Source: Gordonia heveisoli (lineage in GTDB: Bacteria; Actinomycetota; Actinomycetes; Mycobacteriales; Mycobacteriaceae). Taken from it: a stretch of 64,000 bases of DNA. The number at the start of each line of letters is the position of its first letter. Position 1 is the first letter of the stretch. Positions 33,807 to 42,037 of this stretch are shown here, one piece after another. A program made the translations under genes and the position numbers. Under the pieces are notes generated by a model, which worked only from the letters and a program-made list of their open reading frames with translations, made no database searches and had not been told where the DNA came from. Location: positions 1 through 64,000 of the forward strand of contig NZ_JASXSH010000006.1 of the NCBI RefSeq assembly GCF_030315745.1, given 5' to 3'.

Positions 33807-34940
33807 ATGCGCACCGAACTGGCCGACCGGTTTGGCATCGAATACCCGATCTTCGGGTTCACTCCGAGCCAGGACGTCGCCGCCGCGATCAGCCGGGCCG
33901 GAGGTCTCGGCGTGCTCGGGTGCGTCCGCTTCAACGAGCCGGACGAACTCGACGAGGTCCTCGAATGGATGCACGAGAACACCGACGGAAAACCGTTCGG
34001 CGTGGACGTCGTCATGCCCGCCAAGATCCCGACCGAGGGGTCCAAGGTCGATCTGGATTCGATGATCCCGCCCGAACACCGGGCCTTCGTCGAACGGACC
34101 CTCGACGACCTGGGCGTGCCGCCGCTGCCCGGGGGTGACCGGGTCGACGCCGGGGTGCTGGGGTGGCTGCATTCGGTGGCGCGATCACACGTCGACGTGG
34201 CTATGGAACATCGCCGCAAGTACGGGCAGATCAAGCTGATCGCCAACGCTCTCGGTTCGCCGCCCGACGACGTGATCGCCACCGCCCACGACAACGGTGT
34301 CCTCGTCGCCGCCCTGGCGGGCGCGAAAGAGCATGCGCTGCACCATGTCGCGGCGGGGGTGGACATCGTCATCGCCCAGGGCTATGAGGGTGGCGGCCAC
34401 ACCGGCGAGGTCACCTCGATGATCTTGTGGCCCGAACTCGTCGACGCGGTCGGCGACACCGCGCCGGTGCTCGCCGCCGGTGGCGTCGGCAGCGGACGCC
34501 AGATCGCGGCGGCCCTGGCCCTCGGCGCGCAGGGCGTGTGGATGGGCACCTACTGGCTCACCGCCGCCGAATATCAGCTGGGCAAGACCGAGGGCGACGA
34601 CGGTCCGACCACCGTGCAGCGGGCCCTGCTCGCGGCGACCTCGCGCGACACCGTGCGTCGTCGGATCTACTCGGGTAAGCCGGCGCGCCTGCTCAAAACC
34701 AAGTGGACCGACGCGTGGGATGCGCCCGACGCCCCGGAGCCGCTGCCGATGCCGCTGCAGAATCTGCTCGTCGCCGAGGCTCACAGCCGGATCTCGCAGG
34801 CCGACGATCCCGGTGTCGTGGCCATGCCGGCCGGTCAGATCGTCGGCCGCTGCAACGACATCGTGCCGGTTGCGGACATGATCGCGGGGATGGTCGCGGA
34901 GTACAACGAGGCGGTCAAACGTCTCGACGCCACCCTCTGA
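33807..34940 (+). CDS. Nitronate-monooxygenase-like flavoprotein
   Basis: A 377-residue FMN-dependent TIM-barrel protein. The phosphate-binding loop is AQGYEGGGHTGEV, with LAAGGVGSGRQIAAALALGA and GVWMGTYWLTA following. It is related to IpdC at 7023 but more distant, being close to the mycobacterial 2-nitropropane dioxygenase-like proteins. It starts two bases after fadD19 and so shares its KstR-controlled mRNA. A terminator at 34970-35003 ends the operon. The substrate is unknown; an enoyl- or nitronate-type reduction or oxidation is likely for the fold. Confidence 0.87.
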   Translation: MRTELADRFGIEYPIFGFTPSQDVAAAISRAGGLGVLGCVRFNEPDELDEVLEWMHENTDGKPFGVDVVMPAKIPTEGSKVDLDSMIPPEHRAFVERTLDDLGVPPLPGGDRVDAGVLGWLHSVARSHVDVAMEHRRKYGQIKLIANALGSPPDDVIATAHDNGVLVAALAGAKEHALHHVAAGVDIVIAQGYEGGGHTGEVTSMILWPELVDAVGDTAPVLAAGGVGSGRQIAAALALGAQGVWMGTYWLTAAEYQLGKTEGDDGPTTVQRALLAATSRDTVRRRIYSGKPARLLKTKWTDAWDAPDAPEPLPMPLQNLLVAEAHSRISQADDPGVVAMPAGQIVGRCNDIVPVADMIAGMVAEYNEAVKRLDATL

Positions 34941-34969
34941 GCCCAACCACACAAGTCGTCCAACCACAT

Positions 34970-35003
34970 AAGTCCCGGGTACCGCCAGGTGCCCGGGACT
35001 TTC
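34970..35003. terminator. Intrinsic terminator after the fadD19 operon
   Basis: AAGTCCCGGGTACC (34970-34983) pairs with GGTGCCCGGGACTT (34988-35001) with one wobble pair, and TTT follows. The remaining bases to 35210 show no gene or recognisable operator. Confidence 0.82.
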
Positions 35004-35210
35004 CCGTTCGTCGGGGTGTGGTGTCGCTGGTGGGCCACGGGCTTGTTAACATCCTTCTCAGTTTCGACGCATCACCGGCGACTTCGTCGGGATCGTCGTG
35101 GGCGGGGGATGTCCAGGGGGGACGGTGTCGTCGGCGATCTGCCGGTGACGCGCAATCTGCGATCTTTCTCGCGCTCGAACCATCGAATGTGCACGAGAGA
35201 GGGCGTTGAC

Positions 35211-36437
35211 ATGACGTCGACCGATAACCGCGGACGCCACCGCCACGAATCCCGGCGCGGCCCGAGCGCGCCGCTGCTGTCCATCGCCTCGGCCATGCTG
35301 GCCGCCTCCATCGCCGCCGGCGCAGGTAGCGCCTTCGCGGTGCCGCAGCAGGGTGGCACCAATCCCGGTGAGTCCGTCCCGCAGCAGGGTGGCACCAATC
35401 CCGGCGGAAGCCAGGGGCCGGGATCGGATGCGCCGATCAACTACAGCGAGCCGTCGGAGATCCCCGGACCGGGATCGATCCCGGGCCCGCCGGTCGAGGC
35501 GCCGTATCAGCCCTACACCCCGCAGCCGCAGTACGACAATGCTTACAACCCGGGGTCGCGTGCGAACAACATCGGGCCGGCCGCTCCGGTTCGGCCGATT
35601 GCTCCGCCGGTCAACAAGATCCGCGTGGGCAACTTCATCACCGACATTCCGCCGGGTGTGAACAAGCGCGACGTCAACTCGCTCAATGCGTGGGCGGCCT
35701 ACGGTGAGGCGAAGATCGCCCAGAACCTGATCGCTGCGGGTGTGCCCAAGGACGAGGCCAGCCGTCGTGCGGCGGCGACCATTATCGGTGTCGCCATCGG
35801 CGGAACAGCCGGCGCCGCGGCCGGTCTGGTCCCCGGCGCGGTCGTCGGTGCTCTGGTCGGTCTCCCGGCCGGTGCGTTGATCGGTGCGGGTGTGGCGTCG
35901 TTCGCAAGTTCGTACACGGGGCCCGCGATTGTCGGTGTGCTTCCTTTCGCGGCGACCTACGGCACGCTTATCGGTACGGTGGCCGGTCCGTTCGTCGGTG
36001 GTGCCGTGGGCGGGGTTGCCGGCGCAGCAGGCGGCGCGATCATCGGTGGTGCGATCGGCGGCACGATTGCATACACCCTCGGTGCGGGCGATCCGGGCGC
36101 GAACCCGCAGGCGCCGTGGCAGCAAGGCCCGCGTCATTCTCTGCCGGATCCGCACGGACCCAACCAGTTCGAGTACCACCTGCCCGCCCCGGCCGCGCGT
36201 GCGGCCGGGCTGCCCGCCGTGGATTATGTGGTCACCGCCCGCGGCGACGTCAAGATCTCGGTCGGCGCGTCGACGTTGGGCTGGTCGGCCGAACAGGCCC
36301 GCGTTGCCGGCTCCGGCATCGTCGACGCCGGACGTGCCTGGACGCGCGCCCAGTCGGACACCATCAAGAACCTCATCCCCGGCGGCGACATCACCTGGCC
36401 CACCGAGGCATCGGCCCCGGGTAAGCATCGCGCCTGA
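35211..36437 (+). CDS. Secreted glycine-zipper protein
   Basis: A 408-residue protein with an N-terminal signal peptide (hydrophobic core LLSIASAMLAASIAAGAG, cleavage after AFA about residue 43). Two direct VPQQGGTNPG units and a Pro/Gln-rich linker follow to about residue 140. Residues about 180-300 are a long Gly/Ala-rich hydrophobic region with repeated GxxxG zippers. The C-terminal 100 residues are soluble (NQFEYHLPAPAARAAGLPAV). Similar mycobacteriales proteins carry names such as insoluble domain protein, without known function. It may insert in or coat the mycolic-acid envelope. It lies just before the small secreted-protein array, on the same strand. Confidence 0.8.
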   Translation: MTSTDNRGRHRHESRRGPSAPLLSIASAMLAASIAAGAGSAFAVPQQGGTNPGESVPQQGGTNPGGSQGPGSDAPINYSEPSEIPGPGSIPGPPVEAPYQPYTPQPQYDNAYNPGSRANNIGPAAPVRPIAPPVNKIRVGNFITDIPPGVNKRDVNSLNAWAAYGEAKIAQNLIAAGVPKDEASRRAAATIIGVAIGGTAGAAAGLVPGAVVGALVGLPAGALIGAGVASFASSYTGPAIVGVLPFAATYGTLIGTVAGPFVGGAVGGVAGAAGGAIIGGAIGGTIAYTLGAGDPGANPQAPWQQGPRHSLPDPHGPNQFEYHLPAPAARAAGLPAVDYVVTARGDVKISVGASTLGWSAEQARVAGSGIVDAGRAWTRAQSDTIKNLIPGGDITWPTEASAPGKHRA

Positions 36438-36529
36438 TATTCGTCGTCGCGGGTAGCTCGACCGTGCAGGCTGGATGCGGGCCACTGCGAATCTGCACGC
36501 TTCGTCTCGAAACCAAAGGGAGATCGACG

Positions 36530-37027
36530 TTGACAACTCTGAAGCGCACATTGCTACTCATGATCACCACCGTGCTCGTCGGTGCCGGCCTCTCGATCGG
36601 GGCGGGCGCCGGGGAGGCCGCCCCGAGGCAACTACTGAGGGTGACGGGACTTGGCGACAGTTTCGGCACGTACGGCGATCACGCCAACTGCCACGGAGCC
36701 CTCAATGTGGGGCTCACTGCCACGCCGCACAAGCCTGGGTGGGTCCGGGTGATGCTGACCTCGTTCGGCTTCACCGGTGAAGGGCGAAGCTGGCGGAAGG
36801 ATCCGAACTGCCGGATCCTGGTCGGACATGCGATGGACAGTTCCCTCGGCTATGGCCGCTTTGACTTCTGGCCCGCGAGCTTCGGCCCGAAGCGAGGGCA
36901 GCGGGCGGTTCACGACGTCCGTGTCGGTTCGGGATTGGCGCTCTTCGGGATCGCGACGTACCAGCTCCACAACCCAGTCCGGGTTCCCCAGTCCTACGGG
37001 ATCAACTACTACGTCATCGTTCCCTGA
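36530..37027 (+). CDS. Small secreted two-cysteine protein, array unit 1
   Basis: A 165-residue predicted secreted protein. Residues 1-33 form a signal peptide (KRT, then LLLMITTVLVGAGLSIGAGA, cleaved near AGEA-AP). The mature part has FGTYGDHANCHGA, ATPHKPGWVRVMLTSFGFTG, RKDPNCR, FWPASFGPKRGQR, VHDVRVGSGLALFG, and ends YGINYYVIVP. The two Cys (in NCHG and PNCR) probably form a disulfide. The TTG at 36530 follows AGGGAG by seven bases. First of five tandem paralogues; I recognise no family. No KstR site is seen upstream. Confidence 0.82.
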   Translation: MTTLKRTLLLMITTVLVGAGLSIGAGAGEAAPRQLLRVTGLGDSFGTYGDHANCHGALNVGLTATPHKPGWVRVMLTSFGFTGEGRSWRKDPNCRILVGHAMDSSLGYGRFDFWPASFGPKRGQRAVHDVRVGSGLALFGIATYQLHNPVRVPQSYGINYYVIVP

Positions 37028-37082
37028 TCCCGGTCCGCGCATTCCCGGGTGGCGGACCGTCGGCAAGTGCAAGAGTTCTGAA

Positions 37083-37417
37083 CTGACAACTCTCAAGCGC
37101 ACGATGCTGTTGATATTGACGGTGATGCTGGTCAGCATCGGTGTCACGCTGGGCGCCGGACATAGCGAACCAGCCCCTCCGCGGCAGCTGCCGAAGTGGT
37201 CGAGTCTGGGCGACAATTTCGGCACCGTTGGTGATCACGCGAACTGCCACGGTGTCTCTGGCCGACCAGCTTCGGCCCGAAGCGGGGGCAGCGGGTGGTA
37301 CGTGATGTGCGCGTCGGTTCTGGACTAGTGCAATTCGGGGTCGGGACCTACCAGCTGCACAATCCGGCGCGGATCCCGCTCTCCTACGGGCTGACCTACG
37401 TGACGATCGTCCCCTGA
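37083..37417 (+). pseudogene. Small secreted protein, array unit 2, deleted and frameshifted
   Basis: A broken copy of the array gene. It keeps the signal peptide region (CTG instead of TTG at the position aligned with the unit 1 start), QLPKWSSLGDNFGTVGDHAN and CHG. The sequence then jumps to GACCAGCTTCGGCCCGAAGC, which belongs some 60 codons further on (WPASFGPKR), now in another frame. The remainder to TYVTIVP-stop is intact in that frame. One internal deletion of roughly 170-180 bases explains it. Confidence 0.85.
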
Positions 37418-37525
37418 TCCCGAGTGTTGAATACCGCAATGACCCATTCGCGGCCGGAACAAAGGCCGCGGACCGTCGCGGAGGGCTTCGTGGCCTTGCC
37501 GCCGTTCTTTCACAAGGAGATACAC

Positions 37526-38026
37526 ATGTTGCACATCAAGCGAGCGATCCTCGTAGTGATCAGTGGGGTCTTGTTGGGCGCTGGACTCACGGCCGGCGCG
37601 GGGGCCGGTGATGCCGCTCCACAGCAGCTGCCCCGATGGTCCAACCTGTTCACCGATGACTTCGGTACCTTCGGCGATCATGCGGGGTGTCACGGTGCGC
37701 TGCGGGTGGGATTGACAGGGGTTCCGCATAAGCGCGGCGTTGTGCGCGCCACCTTCACGTCGCTGGGTTTCACAGGCAACGGCGCGGGCTGGCGGCGTGA
37801 CCCGAACTGCCGAATGCGTGTGGGTGTTGCTTTCACGGGCTCGGGTGGGTACGCCGTTTACAAGCTCTTCCCGGCCAGCTTTGGACGCAAGCCCGGCCAG
37901 CGGGTCGTGCATGACGTGCGGACCGGGTCGGGACTGGTGGTTCTCTCGGCTGCCACCTACCAGCTCAAGAGCCGGTTGCCTGTTCCACAGTCCTACGGGA
38001 TCAACTACTACGTCATCGTCCCCTGA
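37526..38026 (+). CDS. Small secreted two-cysteine protein, array unit 3
   Basis: A 166-residue paralogue with signal peptide IKRAILVVISGVLLGAGLTA and the mature motifs FGTFGDHAGCHGA, RRDPNCRMRV, PASFGRKPGQRVVHDVR and the identical end YGINYYVIVP. It is the most diverged intact unit in the middle (GNGAGW, TGSGGYAVYKLF). The ATG at 37526 follows AAGGAGA by five bases. A small hairpin (37449-37470) lies in the 108-base spacer before it. Confidence 0.84.
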   Translation: MLHIKRAILVVISGVLLGAGLTAGAGAGDAAPQQLPRWSNLFTDDFGTFGDHAGCHGALRVGLTGVPHKRGVVRATFTSLGFTGNGAGWRRDPNCRMRVGVAFTGSGGYAVYKLFPASFGRKPGQRVVHDVRTGSGLVVLSAATYQLKSRLPVPQSYGINYYVIVP

Positions 38027-38097
38027 CGACGAAATTGCCTACGCCGTTGCCTGTTTGGCGTCGCGGCGGAATTGTTGCCAACTACGAGGAGATTGAA
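38027..38097. repeat. 71-base array spacer, copy 1
   Basis: This spacer between units 3 and 4 is the same length as 38599-38669 and differs from it at two positions. It carries the ribosome-binding site GAGGAG of the following unit. Confidence 0.9.
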
Positions 38098-38598
38098 ATG
38101 GCCAGGCGCAAGCGCTCACTATTGGTGATGTTCACCGCGATGTTGGCGTGTATCGGTGTGTCGATGGGTGCGGGTGCCGGTGAAGCTTCGCCGTTGCGAC
38201 CGCTCTGGAAGTCCACCGGACTCAGTGACAATTTCGGCACCGTCGGAGATCATGCGAATTGCCGGGGCGCCATGCATATCGACCTGTATGCCACCCCGCA
38301 CAAGCCGGGCTATGTGCGCGTGTCGCTAACCTCCTTCGGATTCATCGGTGACGGGCCCGGCTGGCGGAAAGATCCGCATTGCCGCTTCCTCGTCGGGCAC
38401 GCCATGCGTAGTTCCTTGGGTTTGGAGCGGTGGGCTTTCTGGCCGGCCAGCTTCGGTCCCAAGCGTGGGCAGCGGGTGATGCATGACGTGCGTGTCGGCT
38501 CGGGCCTGGCGGTCTTCGGGATCGGGACTTTCCAGCTGCACAATCCGGTGCGTGTACCGCTCTCGTACGGCGTGAATTACTACACCATCGTCCCCTGA
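38098..38598 (+). CDS. Small secreted two-cysteine protein, array unit 4
   Basis: A 166-residue paralogue. The signal peptide (RKRSLLVMFTAMLACIGVSM) is nearly identical to that of unit 5, whereas the mature part differs more (PLRPLWKSTGLSDNFG, RGAMHIDLYATPHKPG). Both mature Cys are kept, in NCRG and PHCR. It ends YGVNYYTIVP. The ATG at 38098 follows GAGGAG by six bases. Units 4 and 5 with their spacers are the youngest duplication. Confidence 0.85.
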   Translation: MARRKRSLLVMFTAMLACIGVSMGAGAGEASPLRPLWKSTGLSDNFGTVGDHANCRGAMHIDLYATPHKPGYVRVSLTSFGFIGDGPGWRKDPHCRFLVGHAMRSSLGLERWAFWPASFGPKRGQRVMHDVRVGSGLAVFGIGTFQLHNPVRVPLSYGVNYYTIVP

Positions 38599-38669
38599 CG
38601 ACGAAATTGCCTACGCCGTTGCCTGTTTGGCGTCGCGGTGGAATTGTTGCCAACTAAGAGGAGATTGAA
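38599..38669. repeat. 71-base array spacer, copy 2
   Basis: Nearly identical copy of 38027-38097 preceding unit 5, including the GAGGAG ribosome site. The identity extends into the first codons of units 4 and 5. Confidence 0.9.
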
Positions 38670-39170
38670 ATGGCCAGGCTCAAGCGCTCACTATTGGTGA
38701 TGTTCACCGCGGTGTTGGTGTGTGTCGGTGTGTCGATGGGGGCGGGTGCTGGCGCCGCCGCACCCGCGCAACAGCTCCCGAAATGGTCGGGTCTGGGTGA
38801 CGACTTCGGTACCTTCGGTGATCATGCCAATTGTCACGGCGCCATGCACGTTGGACTGACGGCGACGCCACACAAGCGTGGGTACGTACGTGTGACGCTG
38901 ACATCTTTCGGCTTTACCGGCGAGGGGGCCAGCTGGCGCAAGGATCCGCACTGCCGATTCCTCGTCGGTCATGGCATGAATAGCTCCCGAGGCTACGCCT
39001 GGTTTGCCTTCTGGCCGGCCAGCTTTGGTCCTAAGCGTGGGCAACGCCTGGTGCATGATGTGCATGTCGGGTCCGGTCTGGCGCTATTCGGTGTTGGGAC
39101 TTACCAGCTGCATAACCCGGTGCGTGTGCCGCTTGCATACGGACTGAACTACTACGTCATCGTTCCCTGA
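38670..39170 (+). CDS. Small secreted two-cysteine protein, array unit 5
   Basis: A 166-residue paralogue, closest overall to unit 1 in its mature half: GDHANCHGAMHVGLTATPHK, LTSFGFTGEGASWRKDPHCR, FWPASFGPKRGQRLVHDV, then YGLNYYVIVP. Signal peptide cleavage is expected near GAGAAA-AP. It is the last unit before a strong terminator at 39189-39230, so the array (and perhaps the glycine-zipper gene) may form one transcript. Confidence 0.85.
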   Translation: MARLKRSLLVMFTAVLVCVGVSMGAGAGAAAPAQQLPKWSGLGDDFGTFGDHANCHGAMHVGLTATPHKRGYVRVTLTSFGFTGEGASWRKDPHCRFLVGHGMNSSRGYAWFAFWPASFGPKRGQRLVHDVHVGSGLALFGVGTYQLHNPVRVPLAYGLNYYVIVP

Positions 39171-39188
39171 TCCGATCTGATACGACCC

Positions 39189-39230
39189 AAACGGCGTCGG
39201 CGGCAATTTCTACTGCCGCCGACGCCGTTT
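39189..39230. terminator. Bidirectional 17-bp hairpin terminator
   Basis: Bases 39189-39205 and 39214-39230 are exact reverse complements with an 8-base loop. AAA starts the left arm and TTT ends the right, so it works in both directions between the array and fadD17. Confidence 0.93.
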
Positions 39231-39245
39231 CGGTTTCCGGCCGAG

Positions 39246-40829
39246 TCAGGATCGGCAACGGTGGTAGGCACGTCCGACGCGCCGCCATTGCGGCTCCGGG
39301 TCGCCCTCGCGCAGCGCACGTTTGACGATCTTGTGGGTCGCCGTGGTCGGCATCTCCCCGACGAAGCGGACACGATGCGGCCACTGTTTGGGGCCGAGAT
39401 CGGGCTGTGCGGTGAGGAAGTCGGCGAAGCGTTCGGGATCGAGATCGTCGGACACCACGAGGACTGCCTCGATCTCGTCGCCGATCTCCACCGGCACACC
39501 GTAGACGGCGGCCTGTTCGATCTGTGGGTGGCGCAGCAGGATTCGTTCGATCGGGCTGGTGCCCAGGTTCTCGCCGTCGACGCGCAGCCAATCACCGAGC
39601 CTGCCCGCGAAATGGAGGTAGCCCGCGTCGTCGACCCAGCCGAGATCGCCGGTGTGGTAGACGCCGCCGCGCATCCGGTCGGCGGTGGCGGCCTCGTCGT
39701 CGTAGTACCCCGAGAACAGGCCCGGCCCTGAGGCGTTGACGATCTCGCCGACCTCGCCGACGGACACCGGCGTGCCCGTCTCCGGGTCCACGATGGCCGT
39801 CGGTGGCCGGAGTGGCCCGAGTGCAGACGGTGGGGTGTCAGGTGTGCGTGTGATGGCGACACCGCCCTCGGTGGAACCGAAACCGTCGACGACACGGCAG
39901 CCGAAGCGGGCTGCAAACCGTTCCCGGTCGGTCGCCGACGCCTCGTTGCCGTACATGATGCGCAACGAGTTGTCGGCGTCGTCCGGGGACGGCGGGGTGG
40001 CCAGGATGTAGTGCAGCGGTTTGCCGACGTAGTTGGCGAAGGTGACCCCGTACCGGCGTACGTCGGGCAGAAATCCGCTCGCCGAGAATCGTTGGCGCAC
40101 CACGACAGAAGCGCCGCCTGCCAGGGCCACCGACCAGCCGGCGATAACCGCGTTCGAATGGAACATCGGCATCGACAGATAGACGACATCGGTGTGGTCG
40201 ATGCCGAACCGGTCGGCCAGCATCCGGCCGCTCGCGGCGAACTTGCGTTGCGTGCAGCGCACCGCCTTCGGATCGCCGGTGGTGCCGGAGGTGAAGATCA
40301 GCATCATCAGGTCGTCGGGGGATATCGGACCGAAATCCGGTTCGCGGCAATCGATGTCGACCAGCATCCCGGCATACTCGATGCCGTCGACGTCGAGCAC
40401 CCGGACGCCGTCGAGCGATTCCGGGTCGAGTTCGTCGAGCAGATGGCGGGTCGGCCGGTGGGTCAGGACGATCTGACAATCCGCGGTGGCGATGTCGGTG
40501 GCGAGTGCGGCACCCCGTCGCGTGGTGTTGAGGCCGACGAGCACGAACGCGCCCAGGGCGGCGGCACCGAGCAGGAGGCTGAACTCGGCGGTGTTCTCCA
40601 TCAGCACCCCCACATGCGGCGGCGCATCCGCGGGCAGGTGCGCGCGTAGAGCGTTGCCGCGTCGGGCGGACTCCGTCAGATGCTCACTCCAGCAGACGAA
40701 GTGGTCGTCGTGATGCACCCCGCGATCGCCGGCCGCGGACAGTGAGCGCAGCAACTCGGCCAGGGTGTCGGCAGTCGCCGGTCTGGTTGCGGCGGTGCGG
40801 TGGTCGACACTCGCCACATGGGTGTCCAC
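39246..40829 (-). CDS. fadD17: Sterol side-chain acyl-CoA synthetase FadD17
   Basis: A 527-residue AMP-forming ligase resembling Rv3506. The AMP loop is IFTSGTTGDPKAVRCTQRKF. Also present are SMPMFHSNAVIAGWSVALAG, RYGVTFANYVGKPLHYILAT, MYGNEASATDRERFAARFGC, DGFGSTEGGVAITRTPDTP and, at the C-terminus, TATHKIVKRAL with the catalytic Lys. FadD17 makes CoA esters of sterol carboxylates with partly degraded (C24) side chains. The GTG at 40829 is three bases after the fadE27 stop. The order fadD17-fadE27-fadE26 mirrors Rv3506-Rv3504 and the genes share one KstR site. Confidence 0.93.
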   Translation of the reverse strand: MDTHVASVDHRTAATRPATADTLAELLRSLSAAGDRGVHHDDHFVCWSEHLTESARRGNALRAHLPADAPPHVGVLMENTAEFSLLLGAAALGAFVLVGLNTTRRGAALATDIATADCQIVLTHRPTRHLLDELDPESLDGVRVLDVDGIEYAGMLVDIDCREPDFGPISPDDLMMLIFTSGTTGDPKAVRCTQRKFAASGRMLADRFGIDHTDVVYLSMPMFHSNAVIAGWSVALAGGASVVVRQRFSASGFLPDVRRYGVTFANYVGKPLHYILATPPSPDDADNSLRIMYGNEASATDRERFAARFGCRVVDGFGSTEGGVAITRTPDTPPSALGPLRPPTAIVDPETGTPVSVGEVGEIVNASGPGLFSGYYDDEAATADRMRGGVYHTGDLGWVDDAGYLHFAGRLGDWLRVDGENLGTSPIERILLRHPQIEQAAVYGVPVEIGDEIEAVLVVSDDLDPERFADFLTAQPDLGPKQWPHRVRFVGEMPTTATHKIVKRALREGDPEPQWRRVGRAYHRCRS

Positions 40830-40832
40830 GCG

Positions 40833-41978
40833 TCAGGCCGGAGTGTCGGCGAGGGTGACGCCGATAGCACGCAGGGCGGCCGTCGCAGGTCCGAAGGTGA
40901 ACTCATTCTGTTTGGCGCGCAGGAAGTATCGATGCACCGGGTGGGTGGTGTCGAGGCCGACGCCGCCGTGTACGTGAACGGTGGTGTGGGCCACCCGGTG
41001 TCCGGCATCGGCGGCCCAGAATTTGGCGGTTGCGATCGCGGTGTGCACCTCGGCGTCGGTGATCCCACTGTCGGCCTCGGCCGCGGTGGCCAGGAGCCAG
41101 GCCGCCTGGGTGGTCGTCAGAGCGAGGCCCTGGGCGTCGATGTACCCGTCGGCCAGCCGCTGGGCGACCGCCTGGAAGGAACCGATCGCCCGGCCGAACT
41201 GTTCCCGCTCACGCGCGTACTGGGCGGTGAGCTCCAATGCCCGGCCCACGATTCCGGTCTGTTCCGCGCAGATTGCCAAGGTGATCCGGTCGGCGACGAC
41301 GCCGACGGTCGTCGCGCCACCGCTGAGGATGCGTCCGGCGGGCAGCACCACATCGTCGAAGTCGACTGCGGCGGTGGGGACGAGGCCCGTCGAGATAGTC
41401 GGCGTGACACGAACTCCCGGATCGTCGGCGAAGACGACGACCGCCACCGCGCCGTCGGGTCCGCTCGCCGACACCACAAAGGCGTCGGCGGCCGCACCAT
41501 AGGGGACGTTGAGTTTGGTGCCGCGCAGCGATGGTGCGTCACCGCCGGTGATGGTTGTGGTCGGGCTCAGGAGATCGGGTCCGAGCTCTTCCTCGAAGGC
41601 GACGGTCAGTACCGTCTGACCGGCTGCGGCCGACGTGAGCACACGATCGGCCAGCTCGGGTGCGGCCGTCGATGCGATCACCGGCAACGCGACCACCGCG
41701 TGTGGCCCGAAGGGGACCCGGGCCAGGACTCGGCCGAGTTCCTCTGCGACACCGCAGTTCTCGATGGCCGACAGGTCGCCGCCGGCGTCGCCGACCGATT
41801 CGGCGCTCAGTTCGAGTCCGAGCAGACCGGCCGTGCCGAGTTCGCGCCACAGGTCGGCGTCGATCGGTGCGGACGCCGACTCCAGTTCGGCGACGCGGTC
41901 GTCGGTGCTGATCTTGGTGGCGATGTCGCGGGTCAGGCCGCGGACGTCGGAAGCCGATTCGGGAAGGGAGAAATCCAT
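40833..41978 (-). CDS. fadE27: Acyl-CoA dehydrogenase subunit FadE27 (ChsE5)
   Basis: A 381-residue acyl-CoA dehydrogenase-fold subunit that pairs with FadE26 to form the heterotetrameric steroid enzyme ChsE4-ChsE5, which desaturates CoA thioesters of C27 and C24 side chains. Features include ELGTAGLLGLELSAE, SFQAVAQRLADGYIDAQGLA and HVHGGVGLDTTHPVHRYFLR. The ATG at 41978 follows AAGGGAG read toward the gene. It lies 59 bases after fadE26 and three before fadD17. Confidence 0.91.
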   Translation of the reverse strand: MDFSLPESASDVRGLTRDIATKISTDDRVAELESASAPIDADLWRELGTAGLLGLELSAESVGDAGGDLSAIENCGVAEELGRVLARVPFGPHAVVALPVIASTAAPELADRVLTSAAAGQTVLTVAFEEELGPDLLSPTTTITGGDAPSLRGTKLNVPYGAAADAFVVSASGPDGAVAVVVFADDPGVRVTPTISTGLVPTAAVDFDDVVLPAGRILSGGATTVGVVADRITLAICAEQTGIVGRALELTAQYAREREQFGRAIGSFQAVAQRLADGYIDAQGLALTTTQAAWLLATAAEADSGITDAEVHTAIATAKFWAADAGHRVAHTTVHVHGGVGLDTTHPVHRYFLRAKQNEFTFGPATAALRAIGVTLADTPA

Positions 41979-42037
41979 GATGTGCGCTTCTTTTCGCTGG
42001 GTTTGAGCGGGCGGGATGAGCTATGACTCCGAGCCGG

